Of a stretch of 64,000 bases of DNA, positions 12,096-27,000 are shown piece by piece; position 1 is the stretch's first letter; each line of letters starts with the position of its first letter. A model generated the notes under the pieces. That model made no database searches. It was given only the letters and a program-made list of their open reading frames with translations, and had not been told where the DNA came from. This stretch comes from Syngnathus acus (lineage: Eukaryota > Chordata > Actinopteri > Syngnathiformes > Syngnathidae), in the NCBI RefSeq assembly GCF_901709675.1, contig NC_051089.1, forward strand, positions 16,107,976-16,171,975, written 5' to 3'. Position numbers and translations under genes: made by a program.

Positions 12096-15000
12096 CTGTG
12101 GGGAGAAAGGGCCAGTGAGTGCATTGCTTTGCCTTCCATTTTATGAGGCTGCTGCTACATTGGCGCTCTAAATTAAAGTGTTAATACATTTTAAATCAAA
12201 ACATTTGAAATTGTTTGTGAGCCATTACAGCTCATCAAAACTATAACATTATTAACTCTCTTCTTGTCATCTTGTGTTTTACTTTCAGTTGCAGAAGCCT
12301 ATTGGTGAACACTCACCAGTAAGTATGATGTTGGGCAGTCCTCCGCTGCAGTTGGAGTACAGCATGTTTGAAGCCATGTGCATGGGATCATGCAGGCTGC
12401 CATGGCTGCCCCCGAGCCCGCCGATGGCGGCCTGAGAGTAGTACAGAGAGGACGGGGAGGGGTCGAAGCAAGAGCCACCTGACGTGCTCATCGCATTTTC
12501 CAACAGACTGAACTGGTCCGACTAGTCAGCAGATGGTAGGGAAGCGAAGGCAAAAAGGACAAAACAAAGCATCTCAGTATTCATGCGTCCTATAGTCATT
12601 AAAACATTGCATGCAATTCCTTTTGACACGAACGAGACAGGACAACCAAATGGGCTCACACAAGGTTTAAAGGAGACAAGGAGGGCTGAGCAGGACGACG
12701 AGGCAAGCTGACGAGCTGGTCAGCGAGCACGCGTCGTGTGTCATCGAAGAAGACGGGCAGAGCAAGCTTTTTAAAGCTGTTCAAAAAGTGTTTAAAGATA
12801 CTATTAAGTGTTTAAAAATACAATTAAAAATAATTATAAAAGTCTTGTGCGGATGCCCTCACGCTGGGCCGCAGGGGCGCGTCAACTGGCCACCACGGCA
12901 AAAGCAGAGTGAAGCCGCTACACGTTTACACTTTAAAATGTTTAAAAAGTGTTTACAATACAATAAAGTAATTAAAAATAAAAGTATACAAGTCTTGTGC
13001 GGATACCCTCGCACTGCGCCGTGGGGGTACGTCAGCCGTCCAGCACGCAAGACCAGAGAGGAGCCTGACACGTTTACACTTCATAAAAGGTTGATAATAG
13101 TCTTGTGTGGCTATTGAAACAATATATTTACTCTTATTTTTTTTTTTTTCTGAAAATCAGTTTGACTTTAAATTTTTTACAAAAATGTTTAAGAATACAA
13201 AAAAGTGTTTATAACTAAACCAAAGGTTCATAAACGTCTTGCATGGAGATTGTAACAATATATTTACATATTTTTTCTCTTTATTTTTTTATTTATTTGA
13301 ATAAATGAAAATGTTTCTGAAAGTCAGTTTGACTTTAAAATGTTTACAAATGTTTAAAAACACAAAAAAAAGAGTTTAAAAGTACAATAGAGTGTTAAAA
13401 ATACAATAAAGGTTCATAAAAGTATTTTGTGGATATTGTAACAATATATTTTCTCTACATCGCGGATCTTCTTCAATAAATGAGGGATTACTGTATGTCA
13501 GATAATTTGATTGACTTTTTCTTGAGTCTCAATGCTGGTAGTTATTGACAGCGAGAGTGTGTCCATGGTTAAAGACCCACCTGGTACTGGAAGGTTTTGT
13601 TTTGGCGACTGCAGAACTGTTGCTCCATGAATGAGTCACTAAAGAGTGGTGCAAAATTGTTGTGCTGGAAAGAACAGAATGTGACTTTGTTAAGACAAAG
13701 TGATTGATTTTGAACAATACAATGAAAAGTGAAGTGTGTAATATTGTCATAAGACAACACTGACTTGGTTTGGGTTGAAGTCCAGTGCGGCGTTTTGCAA
13801 AGAGGAAACAGGCTGATGTTGATGCTGGTGTTGCTGCTGGCACTGACGTGCATGGTCCACTGCATGCTGGGATTGCTGGTAGAGTGGATAGGGAGGGGGT
13901 GGCTCCCTTGGCATGTTGCTGGTATCCAAAGCAACTCCCTACATAATAAAAAAAAAGCCAGTAGGGGTCACTAGTGAATGACTAGAAGTTAATTAAGGGT
14001 GTATTCAGACCTGACTGTTCGGACCACTTTAAACGGACCAAGGTTTGATTGTAATGCTGGTCCGGACATTTTGTGCAGTTGTGAAAACACGCAAACGAAT
14101 CCTGGTGCGGATTAAAGAAACGGTTTGCTTCTAAACGAACTCTGGTGCGGTTCGCTTCAGGTGTGAATGTGACAGCGTAGATCTGAACCAACAGCACAAA
14201 TATGCAGAGCGTAGGACTCGCATGTTTTCCTCCATTTCCGGGTAGGTGTTCTTCACTTGCAAAATGTACAGTCTGAATAGGAACCGCACCAAACGAAAAA
14301 AATTAAGTCCGCTTTTGGTCCGGACCAAACAAGCTGACTAAAGGACGTTTCTGGTCTGAATACACCCTTAGACTTCAAATATGGGCCCATCGGTTTACAG
14401 TGGGCCCGACGAAAAGGTTCTGAAACGTTTTGTTCAATGTACTTATGGCCAGAATTGTCTTGTTCCAAACAAATAGTTACTAAAATTATGATCTTGCATT
14501 AGCACAGACTTCTCATTGATGACTTTCCAACTTGTGCACGAATTCAGATCACATCAACATTTTTTTTTCTTAATGAAACTTTATCATATGAAGCATAGAC
14601 ACACATGCTTGTGCTAGCGCTGTCTGCAAATTAAGTTCCAAACGGATAAATAAAGTAATTTTCAGTTTGAATGCAACGGAACTCAGTTGTAAACCAAAAG
14701 CCACATCTGATGGTCTTTGAAGTCTGACCCCTATAATATTTCACACCCTAAATAAAAGACTATATTGCTTCTTGCCATGGTAGAACTTCGTATACAAAGG
14801 CTGGATGACTTTAGATTGACAGTGTGTTGAATGTTCTCATTTTTCATTGTTCATTTTTAAAGCCCAAGAATAATTTCAATAATATATATATTTCTAACGT
14901 TCTATCTCATCAACATGCATTTCTTTTTATGTAATCGTAGGTCTAATAATCATTAATTATGTTACATCATCCTGCAAGATTTGCCGTCGTCTCTCTGCTA

Positions 15001-18000
15001 TGGATATCAGAAGGAGACAATAAATCGGACACATACTTGCTGGACCACAGCATGTGTAACAAAGACAACAAAATACACTTTGTCACTAGAGGGACTACTG
15101 CAAGTCATTTGTAATGACATTTTGCTTGCACCTTTGCTTAATAAATTGGTGGACTTGCAGAGTGTGTTCTCGCTGCTAGACCGTAGTGTGCGTGCTTCAA
15201 AATGCACATTCTTAAGTCGTTGCATTCTATTAGTTCACCACTAGATGGCAAACTATTCAACACACCATCCCTTTTAAATCACCATGTAATGATGCTGTTG
15301 GATTTGAGTATTTTCCCGCTAATAAATATGATGTTATACTGCTACAGTATTTATTCAAATGCCGTACCTGTGTGATGGGAGACAATGATGGGGACATGGT
15401 GGGAGACAACTGCTTAGACAGACCCCTACGCTGCTCAACCCCAGGAGACAGAGTGAGGGGGCTGATGGGTGCTGGTCTTCGCCGAGGGGAGTTACCAGAA
15501 AGACGCAGTGAAGAATTTATGGAAGGATTGCTGAGAGAAGACTGCAGCTGGCAGTTGTTGAGGGAAGCTTGAATTGTAGGATTACTCAGAGAAGAGGAGA
15601 GGCCTGCAAAACAAACACATGTAAGACATCAAACTGTTGACGAACCAGATTCAAATGGCTTAACTGAGTCATGTCGCATTCAAGTGTTGTAGCGTGGTTG
15701 GCCTTTGTACAACAGGTTGTCTAGGTTCAATGGAAGTATGTAAATATGATGTGGCCATACCATGGTGGCACTGTCTTACACTCATTATATTCAACAAACA
15801 GGAGGAAACTTAGCAAGAGCACATTGTAACAATATGAATCAACAGCTTCGAACTTGCTTGCAAATGGTGTTTGCAATGCACCACTCATTAATGTCGGTAA
15901 CCCCAAAAGTGGCATGACTCAGTAATAGTGGGTACCATTTGGAACAATTCAACCTAACATGAAACCTAGGTGACAGAAGGCCTTTGAAATCCAAGAGAAA
16001 TTATGGATGCTACAGTTTGATGCACTGTGTTTTACATTTCTGGCATGCTTGCCAACACCATGGCAAGGACACCGGCCCATATTGTGTCAATGGGCAACTT
16101 TACTGTGTGATTGGGAGGAAAGTAAGACAGACCAAATGAGAAAACAGCCAAACAGAGTGAGAAGAAAAGAGCTCATTGTGGAGCGCAATGGGTCAAATGT
16201 TTCTGTCTGCTCAGCCAGGCTGAACTGTTCTCAGCCACACATAGAAACAAACTACAGAAACTCAGAGGGAGGCATGGCAGCCAAAGTACAAAGTGAGAAT
16301 GTTTGTGACAGAGAGATCATTCACTGAGCTTTCCGGAACACATGGTCGACCGAGAGAGATAAAGATCTCAAGCTGAAGTTTTAGTGTGACTCAATCGAGT
16401 TTGGCAGAATGGTTGGAAGGAGAGAAACTCACTAGTGAGCGTGCATGACAATCTTTTTAAGGGGTTATTTACAATAGTGATATAGTTCAAATTTGCGCTG
16501 TGATCCTTGTTCTGCTGTGCTTGTAATTGGGAGCCCTCTGCAGTCTGCACTACCCAACGGACGACCCTCTTCTTTTGAGCACAAAAGGGGCAGTAAGTAA
16601 ACTCTGGCATTCGTCAACAAGCATGGAGCAACAATGGCGACAGAGAAGAAAAAAAAAAAGAAGCAATGGCTCAGTCATTTGGAGATGGTTCGGTTTGATA
16701 TTTTCAGTAGGATATCCAAATGCCAAAATATTCAATAGCTGCAGCCCCAGTTTTAACTCATTTTAGTTACATATTGTCTAAAAAAACAATTTTCAATCTC
16801 TGAAAACTAAAGAGCTAAAATTACAAGTTTATGTAATAGTTGATTAAGTAAGCATCCATTCTAGGAATGATGGTGAGCTGAAGCCTATCGCAGCTTACCT
16901 TGGTCAAGAGACAGGGTACCCGTTGCCTGTAAATCGCTGGGGATATGTAGGTAAATATTGATCGACAAATTAGGGTCTTCACTAAGTTCACTTATCATGT
17001 AATCACAATTCAGTGTAAGAAAACATGTCACATGAACTCAAACACCAAAGTCTCTTCTGTGCTGCACAGTACAGTAGATGCAGTCCACCATCTACTGTCA
17101 CAGTTGTTTCATTTACAGAATTAACATTTTTAGGGACCTCTACGACAATGTTAGGGACCTCTACGACAACTACGTGATGGGAATCGGACTAGTTCTCCAA
17201 CAATACTAGCTTAATAAAAATGATCTTGGAAGCTTCAACTCACCCTGAGAATTGCTAATACCAAGGTGCATCATGGCGGCTGGCAAATTTCCAGTGCTGC
17301 TACCTCCGCTGAGATTGGGGTATCCGCCATTGTCCTCGGGGTCCAATGGCGTCATGAGAGGGGACGGGAAGTGCAGGTTGGTGAGATCGGGTAGGGAGCC
17401 TCCTGTATTTAGTGAACCCTGGTAGTGGGATAGCCCAGGGTTTTGCTCCGGAGATGGGAAAATACTGCAAGGAGGAAAAAACATATATGTAAATTATTCA
17501 ACCTATTCGTACAGAGCATTGTAATAGTTGAACCTATCTCCCAGGTCCCTGCGTACAAAGGCCGGCCGGACAGGGTGGACGGTCAATCACAGGGCACACA
17601 GAAAAACAACCATTCAGTGACTTTTAGAACTATGAGCATTATCCTCAGTACCATTGCTTAATTAAAAGTGATTATTATATGTTGTCAGGTTGTGCGTTCT
17701 GCAAGCTACATACAAGCTCTTTTTTTAAATCTCATACAACTTTAAACTTCTACACATTGAATGACACGCATGCCATTTACAAAAGAAAAAATGACTCTGG
17801 GTTATGCATAATAGGGCGCTGTCATTTACAAAGTACAGTCATCCCTCATTACTTTGCGGTTCATTTATCGCGGCCTAAGTAAATCGCGGATTTAAAAAAA
17901 AAAAATAAAAAATCAACAAAAAAAATTCAAAATTGAGGACTTATGGCACTAAAGTTGCCCACACGCCAGCAGAAGGCAGGGTGCGCTCACACAGTCGCGG

Positions 18001-21000
18001 ATTTAAACATTGAAAAAATAAATCCAAAATTGAGGAATTAGGGCACAAACGTCACCCGCACTCTAGCAGAAGTGATAATAAAAGAGTTCTAAAAACATAT
18101 TTACAGTATGTACAATAATAAGAGTTCTAAAAACATATTTACAGGATGTACACTTGTTATAAAAAAAAGTTGTTATAATAATAAAACAGTTCTAAAAATG
18201 TATTTACAGTATGTATACTGTAGTTACATATACGTATGTTTTACACTTACACACACACACACACGTTTATATTTATGTTATTTATACATTCTTTCTTGTA
18301 TGTTATTTATACTATTAATATTTTATTTACATGTTTGAAACTATTCTTGTTCTAATGATAACATATGCACTTATATGGTTTCATTTACACTTTTTGATAC
18401 ACAAAAAATGTACGTATGTTAAAAATGAGACGGTGACACTACTTCGCGGATTTTCACCTATCGCGGGTGGTCTTGGAACAAATTATCCGTGATGAATGAG
18501 GAATTACTGTATTCTGATTCATCAACATACGTACGCACAGTGGTGTGAAGAAAATGTAGCAGTACGCATTTTGAAAGATTTCTACGCTTTCATTCGTGAA
18601 TGAGGACCACTGTCTGTGAACAGTTTTCTGTTATCAACATGCACCATGCAGGTTGCAGCTACTACCGATTTCCTCATGCAGTACCATAGTTCCTTTGCGG
18701 GTGCCCTGGCATAGGCTTTCCCTAAAGCTACAAAGACACAACGCAACTTTTTCTGACCTTCTCTGTACCTTTCTGTCAACACCCTCAAGACAAATGATGC
18801 ATTTGCGGTATTTTTCCAAGGCATGAACTCATATTGTTGCTCACAAATACAGATATAACTACTTTCTCTCCTGAGTCCAGCCTCTACTACTCTTTCCCAT
18901 ACTCCCAACATAATTGTGTGGTTCATCAGATTCTTAAAATGGCCACTCAACACGTTTCCTACATTCCCCAGGCACGTGGTGAAAAACTGCAATTTTAGGA
19001 AAACCACTTTTTTTTTTTTTTTGCCACCTCGTGCATAACGGAATTAACTTTTGGTTTGAACGTACGGATTACACACGCGAGGCAAAGCGGAAAAAGAAAT
19101 GCTTATCTTTAGCCGAGTTCTGTCACACGCATGTGCATGAATAAGCAGATGTTGCCGAATGAAAAAATACACAACCACACACACGCATACCACTTACTTG
19201 ATACCAGGCACTTCACATGATTTAGGCCTTGACGCGAGGGATTGGGCCTGAAAAATAATTGTTTTCAATGAATGGGCATGTATTAATTTACTATACTTCT
19301 TCCCAATCAACAATTTACACAATTTTAAATCAAAGATTTCATCAGAATTTTCTAGATTTTTTTTTTCTGTCGTTTTCCATTTTGCCCTCATCTTTTCTCT
19401 TGCCCATCAGGTTTTCATAACAACAATATAATAGCAATAATATAATATGTAATATAGGAATACACTTACTGTTAATGACAATGCATGGTAAAAATTCATA
19501 CTGTGCAAGCTTTTAATACAAGCAAATTTGTAAACCAAAAAAAAATCTCAAAAACCTAATGTGCTAAAAAATAAAATAAAAAGGCAAGATATTTTTTTAA
19601 AGCAATGTAAAAAATACATTTACGGATGAAAAAGCCATCTATGATTAAAATTTACTATTGACCAGTGACATCAACCATACAGTTTTGCCGTATTTTTCTC
19701 TCAAGACTCCTGTTTTACAAATGTTGCAGTCATCACTTTGTACCAGGACATTTCTATCTGATCGAACCATTTCTATCTGATCGAACCAAGTCTCATGGAA
19801 GTTTTCATACATGGGTTAAGTAGATTTTATAATGTATTAATGATACCATCAATCTCACCTTCTTGGCTTCCCACAGTTGCTTGGGGAGGGGTTTACTGAC
19901 ACCAATGAGACCTTCCTCATTAGGAAGGTTGGGGAACGAAAAAACTGCGGAAAGCATGACATACTTGAATTAGCAATTTTCTGCCCAGTCATACTACCTA
20001 TTACATAGATTGTGCGTAAGGAACACATTACTTACCGTCTCCGGACCCATCCACTTCTGACTCATTCACACTGGCTGGATGCCAGCCTCCATGAGAAATG
20101 CATGCAAACAAGCAGAAAAAAATGGGAAAGGTAGAAAAAGTCAACTGTGATTACTGTACTGTGGTCTCAATGCTAGACACGTCTTTGATTTTATTTTCCA
20201 TTTAGATTTTGTTAAGCTAATTGTTTCCCAAATGTCTCCAAAGTTAATGATCAAACAAGAATTTTACGTACAGTGGACGCAACTTTTCAAATGCCACATT
20301 TTTGTGACAAAGATAAATCATTGCAATATTTTTTCCACTATGAATGTGAATATTTTCAACTTCTACAACTATCATGAAAAAATAGAGAAATAATTTTTTT
20401 TTAAATCCCTCTTATAATTGCAAACGTTGCTGTATTTAGAATCAACACGTCACATTAAATCTAATGTTAAAGGGAGTCAACACACACCTGCCACCATTTC
20501 AAGTGTTAAATGGCAGATAAAATATTGCTGTTCCAGAAGACTTTTCCTGAAATTTTTGTCGTCACGTCTTGCAGTACAAGCCATGGTCCGCAGAAAGGTT
20601 CCAAACAATTGAACAATCATTGTTCAAAGCAGTCAGGAGAATCATACAAAAGAATGATGACTCCCATTTAACGCGAGTTTAAATGTGTAATTCTGAACAC
20701 ATCCCCACAGTGGACATAGTGCAAATACATTTCTCAGTTTATTTTTATTTCCCATCTTCAATAAAAAAAAAAAAGAATCACAAAACCGTGATATGTGAAT
20801 AGGCGTGTGCAGACTACGGAAGCCGTTATTACTTTACTCTTTGAACAAGTACAAAGCGACAATATTAGATGCAATGCGGCCATTGTTGCCCGTGCAAGTA
20901 TAAATAGGCCTTAAGATGTTCGGGCTCTGAGAATTAGGTTGAACTCTGAGGCATCTTTTACTCAGATTTTGTGGTCAAAGTCCGATTATTACCAGTTCCG

Positions 21001-24000
21001 AGTTGTTCGAACTTTGCGGTTCCACGGCTGTATATCACAACCTTAGTCTGTGGAAGTGTAAATTCAGACTAGGCACATAGTTTATAACTGAAATCCGCAT
21101 CTTTACACCAAATATGTAAAACTGAATCAAGATTAAATGCGCATCAAAGATGGCATTTAGCATTAGCCAAAGTAATAAGACTATCACCGGTCATCAGCTT
21201 GACTAGCAGTGTTCAAACACATTTTTCATCTATTGGAGGATCCCCTCCTCCGCTTGAAGCAACCCATGGTGAACTCAATCAAGTGGGAAACACGTCGCCA
21301 CCCGATGCTTTTGACCAGTCCGATGTTTTTGACCAGTCAGAACTTAGCATAATAGTGCTAAATCTATCAAATGAACATACCGTACAATTAGAATTACATT
21401 CAAATATTTCAAAATAAATCAGTTCACTGATATCGCACCTCATACTACGGTGTGCTCAATGGTCTGAAAAACATAGTATAAATAAAACCTTTAAATCACT
21501 ACTAGAAAACACGTGCGGTGCCGCGCATTGCGTGCTATGAGTGCCTATGCGAGTGCGACTCTCACCATTGCGCTGCAGGGGACCTCGACTCATCTGCTGG
21601 TTTACGCTGAAGGGGTCTTGTGGGTTTGGGTTCATCGCACTTGTATGAAGAGCAGAATCTGAGTTGGTTCTGTGTAGGAGGATAAGGAGGAAAATATTTA
21701 ATGTATTCTAGCACCTTGGACAGAGGCAGATGACTTCCTCGGGCCATAACTTCTGTGAGTCATTTTGCTTCCTCCGCATTAACCTGTATGCTCATGGTGA
21801 CCTAATAGAACACAACAAACAATTGTGTAAAGCATGATGCCAGTGATTCTCAAAGGTGGTGGTACACGGGGCACCACACTCTAAAACACAATTGTATTAT
21901 TTAATCAACACAATTTAAGGGTTGCTTGTGTTAGATTTAACAATTCTCTGGGTGAAATGAACCATTTATTTACGGTTGATGACAGCGTCTGTATTGTGTT
22001 TGTGTGTTGTGTTTGAGTTTGCAATGACATTTTAAGTTCATCCTTAATATTACAGAAGACTTGAGTTTCCAAAAGAAAGGACATAATTGCTGTTATTGTT
22101 GCCTCTTAAAGGTATTTTTACTTATTGCAGGGATTTTTTTTAACGTAACCCTTGCAATAAATGAGCGAAAACTGTATTTCATTGAACTTTGTTTTTTTTT
22201 CTCCTTTCTCCAATGGATTTTTGTCCATGTGTAACAAACCTACAAAATATGAATCAATCAAACAGACTGTTGAAGGAACTAGGGTTTGTGGACACCAAAA
22301 TCAAAACATAAAAGATTGTTCTGACAACAAAGGTTAGGAAGAGAATGAAAGTATTAAAGCGTAAATCATGATGCTGGATGCTAGAATGCCTCGACTCCGA
22401 AAGCTGTGTTAGTAAAAGAAAAATAAGTGATTAATATCTCGGGTACCAAACTGCATAGAAGATCGAGAGACAATTGGGAGGAAAAAAATTAATAAATTAT
22501 TAAAAAAAAAAAAGACATGAAACTTGGTTGGCTTTCAGTGCTTTGGAAGAAAGAGAAATTACTGTGATGTTAGAATTAAAGAAGCAGTTTCAACAGAATC
22601 AAAAAGCAAGACGACATGGCAACGTGACAATTTTGGTCGTTACTTTATGTGAGCATGGGTTGAAGCAGAGACGAGAGACAGAAACACCAGAGACTAGAGC
22701 AAAGCGATGATAGAGGGAGAGAGGTCAAAGGTCACCTGTTAAGTTGTGATATTAATCTAAAGCCAGGCCGCTTTTCCTCACTCCACGGGGGCTGATCCCT
22801 TCAAAAGAAACAAATGTATTTTTGAGTTAAGCAGAGACCGGTGATTGGAGAGAAAGTGTTTGTAAAGCACATCTTCAATTGTGTCTGCCGTGAAGCAGAA
22901 AGGCCCCGGAGTGAAGTCATAGGAAGCATAGTACCACAGAATTAAAGAGTCTTGCACTGCAACCCTTTGCTCCTTATACTGTGGTAGGATACACATATAT
23001 ATTCCTGGGATCTCAGTTTAGGTATACACAGTGGAATCTCAATTTAACAGACCCCGGAACCAACAGACCTCGGATTTACCACACAGAATATAGTTTGCAG
23101 TATACTCAAAACCACCCTTTCTACACTAGTTGTCAATTGTTTCTTCCAGCATTAGTCACCGTTGTGTAATTGTTGGTGGCAATCTTGTGGGCAGGGCTGA
23201 GTTTCCTAGAAAAGGTCATGTAAAAGCAATGGATATTAGCTTAGCATCCTCGTAGGCACCAGTTCAAAAGGACCATGTCGTATGTATTCATACATTCAAA
23301 TCATCATGTCACACATATTTGGATGAGCAATGATTTACCTTCCATTGAAAAGCATGCTAATTTATATATGGAAAGCACAAACAGTGACAAGCAGAACAGT
23401 TACACGCTCTTAAACAAGATGAAATACAATGGATGCATTCAAAGAGGCAGCAGTGTTCTCAAGAATTTTTACGAATAAGGCCAAGGATTTTATGAAAATG
23501 ATTTACAACTCAGCTATTGAACAATCATGTACTGTTTTTTGCTTAACCAAAAGCTGACTCATTTGGTACATATTACAATACTCCTGTACAAGGCAATTCA
23601 GCAATACTTTATTTCAATTTCTGTACTTTGGTTAACACAGCTATGCTGCGATACGATCTTATGTTTTGGATTTGTATTTACTAACACAAACACTAGCCTT
23701 TTTTAAACAGGGCACCTCACACTTCAATAAACTGCAAAAAGAATGGCTACACAAAAAATCTTAAGAGGCAAACAAGGCATTTTAAAATCCCTCTCCAATA
23801 GACTGCCATCTCCAGGGAGCTTGGTCTGGGATTCCATCCCAAGAGAGGCTAGTCCAAGTACAGAAGGCCAAAGAGTGGTGAAATGAAGGGGGAGCGTGGG
23901 ACTAGATCATGGTTTTGACCTTAAAGCAGACACACAACTCCTCTCCACAACTCAACACTGACAACAAGCTAAATAAAATATGAATCAATCATAAAAAAAT

Positions 24001-27000
24001 GATTCCTGATACAACAATTTATGAGCAAATTCAATCTTTATACTCACAAGCGTCACTATGTGATAAGGCTGCTCTTTTCAATACGTCTGACGAGATATGA
24101 CCTTAAGTCTTCTGGAATTGTTAAACCAACTCTCTGTAGGTTTCTTTTTTTAGGTATCATCAAGTAGCGCAGCTGCAAGCAGCAGTGCATTTCAAGTCAC
24201 TGATGTGCCGCAACAAAAACTATGTAAATTGCATTCCAACGGTGTTTTGACATTTTCACATCTTCAAGGCGATGGGTTCGTACAAATCTCAGATTTTCCC
24301 AAACACCGGTACAGAAATGTAATAAAAAATAGAAAGACACCAACTGGGAGCACAAAGTGTGCTCTCTGTTAACCAAAAATTACGACTTCTGGTTTATTTA
24401 GCAATGCAAATTTGGAGCTTCTGAATAATATGAAAGCATTGATTGTTGTGCCATATTTTACGATCTTCAACAGTCAGTGTTGATTGCGGGTAAAAGGATA
24501 AGGATCAGGTTTTTGCTATCTTTAAGCAACACGCAGCAACCTCGATGATGACAACTTTAAAGTAGTAATATTTCAAAAACTCCATTCAATACTATGATTG
24601 GGTAACGTTTTAGTATTTGAAAGGTTGTTGAACAAATATTTGCTGGCACTAGTAATGCAGATGTAAAAACAAACAAAAATCTTCTCTAGATTGCACTGGC
24701 TTTAACACAATACACATGTGGTTGGTGTTGTAAACACTTCCCACCCCACTACCCCCAAAGGCAGAGAACCAGGCAATTATTCCTGCATAACAAAACAACC
24801 CTAAGATAATTTCCCTGGATGACTATTAGAGTGAACCGGGGATCTATTCTTTGGAAAAGCCAAATAATGGAAAGCAGAAAAGAAGTAAATATATAAAGTA
24901 GAAACAAAATATTGTCTCAGAAGTTTAACAAGCTCCCTCTCTGATGCTAGGTTCTTCCAGCAGCCTACAGGAAGAAGTGTCATATTTATTTGCTAAGAGT
25001 TAAGTTAGTAATGAAAACTAAAACCACTGGTGCACTGTATCAGAGATCCATCTCTCTTTATCTTATGTGGATCTGCACAATTTGGTCTTCTGATCCGGTT
25101 CTGTGGTCATAGGGCCCATTTGTCAGTGTTGTGAAAATCAGTTACATAACCCTATAACTAATGAACAAATGCCAGTCAACATAACCAACCATAGTACATG
25201 CCTTTTTGGAGGCAAAAATGAAACTACAGTACATTATGATACACTGACAAATTGAATCAGCTTTTTGCTCAGTGAACTGTTTTCTGTGGAAATTAAAAGT
25301 TCATTCATCAATATATTATGAGGTGAGCTCAGTGGCAAATTATAAAGTAAAATAAAATTGTCATCAATGGTGACAAAATTGTGCTTGAGTAACATCCTTT
25401 CAACCAATTTGGAATGTATTGTGGATATGTTGTGCTTAGTAAGCTTGATTTATTTATTTTATTTATTTAACTGGGCCAAAATTCACAACTGAGTGGGAGG
25501 TAGCCATGATTCACGCTGTGGCAACAATCTGCTACAGATCGGCACAGGATGATATGTTTGGTCTGTACAGCCCTGACAAATCTGGTGCCAATTACATAAA
25601 AAGTACCAATTAAAAACAAAACAAAAAGGATTGAGGTTAATCCAAAATAATTGTCAGTAGTGAGGCTGCAACAAACTATTTTAATTGATTAATCTGTCGA
25701 TTACACGACACTTTTACTCAACTTTATAATCAGAGAACCAAGTAACCTTTTCTATGTCTTTTGGCACTTATTCCGAATCTGCCCTTGTTTTTTTTCTCTA
25801 GCATGTCCCCAAAGGAATCTGCAATTCCATTTGTAGAATTTGCCACAGATTTCAAAACCCTCTGCGTAATTGAAAGCAGTCCAAGGAAATTAAAGTTAGG
25901 TGTAGAATATTACCTTAACATGTAGCTTTCATCCAGGGAGCTAGATGTTGTGGTCAAATAGGCAAGCTTCACACTGAATGGCGTGTGATGTCTTTAATAG
26001 ATTTTCTAAATCTGATCTTTTTCTGTTGTTGTTCACATTACAATAACAAACTTGACAATATGAAGAAAACACTTACGCTATGAGTCATGCATGCGCACAA
26101 AGCACGGCATCAGACAATACCCACAACAGACGACAACAAGCTACAGTGTTTATGAAAGTAATTATGGACCTCATATTTTTCTTCTATTGACAGTAGAGCA
26201 ATGCGGGAGGAGGTAGTGTATAATAAATGTATAATAAATAAATAATAATGTCTAATAAATAATATGTGTACGTATTTACTTTCATACTGCATGCAGTATG
26301 TTTACAATATCCAGTTGAAGTAGATACTTTATAATTTGTTCAAATCTTTGCTTTAATATTACTCGTTCTGCCTCAAACCCATTGTTTATTGATTAAGGAA
26401 CTTTCCACTTTATGTACAATGGAAATGAAATATATTAAATAAATCTCACCAAGAGGAGCAAAGAGAATATTGATGTTGATTATTTTATGACCAAAATGTT
26501 CCACACACAGTGTTTAGAAAAAAAAAAATCCTGAAAAGATCTCACTACATTATTGCACTAATTTGCTTTATAATGGGTCATTTGAGGACATTTTTAATGC
26601 CCGCGGAAATTGAGCTATCTAGCACACTAGGTTTTCCTAATTGCGTTAATGGGGCATTCAACCCGAACATTTTCTTTGGAATAATATGTTCTGTGCAGCC
26701 CAACTAGTTGTTCTGATTCAGGGCTCGAAGAAACAATGTGGTGGCTGCTAAAAGAGCTTTACAAAGCCTCACATTCACTTATTCATATTTGCAAGGATAA
26801 AACGTCAAAATGTTTTACGTTTAAAATGGCTTACTTTATCCAGGGGGAGAGGTTTCACAATTCATTATAAACATTTCAAGATCATTACCTGGCTAATTTA
26901 CTATTTATTCATCCATTCATTATCCAAACAGCTTATCCTCACAAAGATTGCGGGCGTGCTTGGCATCTGCTTTTGTGTTAATATTCATATCTGGTCTGAA

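Noticed and set aside
11630-12118. 162-codon plus-strand open frame
   Set aside because: It is the antisense shadow of crtc3 exon 14 plus a GGGT tract.
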